Assembly (NCBI GenBank): GCA_965216225.1
Contig: CBDCFF010000031.1
Coordinates: 1 to 64,000, forward strand
Length of the DNA: 64,000 nucleotides
Source of the DNA: 3107 sp965216225
Lineage (GTDB): Bacteria; Pseudomonadota; Alphaproteobacteria; Rhodobacterales; Rhodobacteraceae
Direction of reading: 5' to 3'
Shown: one piece after another, positions 63,403 through 64,000 of the stretch
Layout: each line of letters begins with the position of its first letter
How positions within the stretch are numbered: the stretch's first letter is position 1
Position numbers and translations under genes: made by a program
Notes under the pieces: generated by a model
The model's input: only the letters and a program-made list of their open reading frames with translations
What the model was told of the DNA's origin: nothing
Databases searched by the model: none

Positions 63403-63460
63403 CGACCTTGCCATGAAAAGGGCAGATCGCCGAGGGGAAATATGATCATACGGGATGGAA
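63403..63460. other. Short junction between IS481 and IS5
   Basis: 58 bp (GACCTTGCCATGAAAAGGGC and onward) that belong to neither flanking element as far as I can align them. They are the only remains of older sequence here. Confidence 0.3.
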
Positions 63461-64000
63461 CAGTTTCGGCGCAGTGGGGGATGGTTTTGTTGCGGTTTTT
63501 CCTTGAAGGGATGCAAGCCTCAATCTTCTGATCTTCAATGATCTTTCGAACCTTTGCGCTGTCGCAGCCCCGATCCGCGATCAGAACCCTGGCCGCAGGC
63601 AGGTCGGGCAGCAAAACATCCGCGCCCTTGAAGTCGCTACGCTGACCCGCCGTCAGATGCAGCCTGACAGGGCGACCCGCACCGTCTCCAACGACATGCA
63701 GTTTCGTATTCAGTCCTCCCTTTGTACGCCCGATCAGGCGTGGCTCGGACCCCCCTTTTTGAGGCTGGACGCCGTGCGATGTGCTTTGAGATGGGTTGCG
63801 TCAATCATGAGGGTGTCGGCGTCCGGGCCATGGGGGCTGGCCAATTCTTCGAAAATTTGCTCGAAAATACCTTTGCGGGACCAGCGCACAAACCGATTGT
63901 AGAGCGTTTTGTGAGGGCCGTATTCGACAGGCGCATCGCGCCAGCGTTAACCGTTGCGAATAATGAAAATAATACCACTCAACACACGACGGTCATCGAC
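63461..64000 (-). pseudogene. IS5-family (IS427 group) transposase, truncated and with nonsense codon
   Basis: Same gene as 13299-14056, on the minus strand. It is cut at the C-terminal side after IPHCAET (63461). It carries a TAA at 63947-63949 where the other copy has a leucine codon (RNGLRW). The slippery run is kept (63750-63760). The 5' end lies beyond the window. Confidence 0.88.

Overview
The window looks like a piece of an alphaproteobacterial genome, most likely Rhodobacterales. It is GC-rich, it carries a gcrA cell-cycle regulator, and it has a divergent rsmE/ubiA pair. Two defence modules and a block of ordinary chromosomal genes are embedded in a very dense field of insertion sequences (IS6, IS256, IS110, IS5, IS630, IS66, IS21, IS481 and an IS3 scrap), many nested inside one another. 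I see no tRNA, rRNA or CRISPR array.

Layout. 1-1.4 kb: start of a DUF1640-like coiled-coil gene (minus), an IS6 element and a gene remnant. 1.7-10.6 kb: a tightly coupled type I restriction-modification operon: half-size S, hsdM, rhuM, a scrap of a second hsdS, hsdS, a shrunken DUF3800 gene, hsdR and a YgjP-like metallopeptidase. 10.7-16.1 kb: an IS nest (IS110 inside IS256 inside IS5, then IS630, then another IS5 in its right edge). 16.2-24.5 kb: a phosphorothioate module, sspB-sspC-sspD on the minus strand and divergent sspA on the plus strand. sspA is followed directly by an AbiEi/AbiEii-type toxin-antitoxin pair. No sspE-like restriction gene is visible. A small secreted-protein gene is translationally coupled to sspB.

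24.5-34.4 kb: IS and recombinase wreckage containing a ParDE pair and a 5,076-bp IS66 element whose tnpC is split by an IS21 element. 34.8-46.6 kb: chromosomal genes: rsmE (internally deleted), ubiA, an OmpA-family protein, a small membrane coiled-coil protein, a J-domain protein, an MltB-type lytic transglycosylase, rnr, dapE, gcrA and a truncated ABC-2 permease. 46.6-49.1 kb: IS481 and the only intact IS256 copy, with a perfect 9-bp target duplication. 49.1-52.6 kb: a NERD-domain gene and a DUF3604 gene. 52.6-64 kb: IS5 wrecks, a second IS256/IS110 nest, IS630 and IS481 pieces, and a second 5,076-bp IS66/IS21 nest. In this second nest the IS21 sits in tnpB instead of tnpC and in the opposite orientation. 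The window ends inside a dead IS5 copy.

How it fits together. The type I system and the Ssp module form a defence island bounded by repeated IS nests. Several host genes have been cut or shortened (rsmE, the ABC permease, a Sel1-like gene, an integrase, a resolvase). Target duplications and nesting order allow a relative history to be read. Near-identical direct copies of the IS66/IS21 and IS256/IS110 nests flank large parts of the window, so deletion, duplication or mis-assembly is possible.
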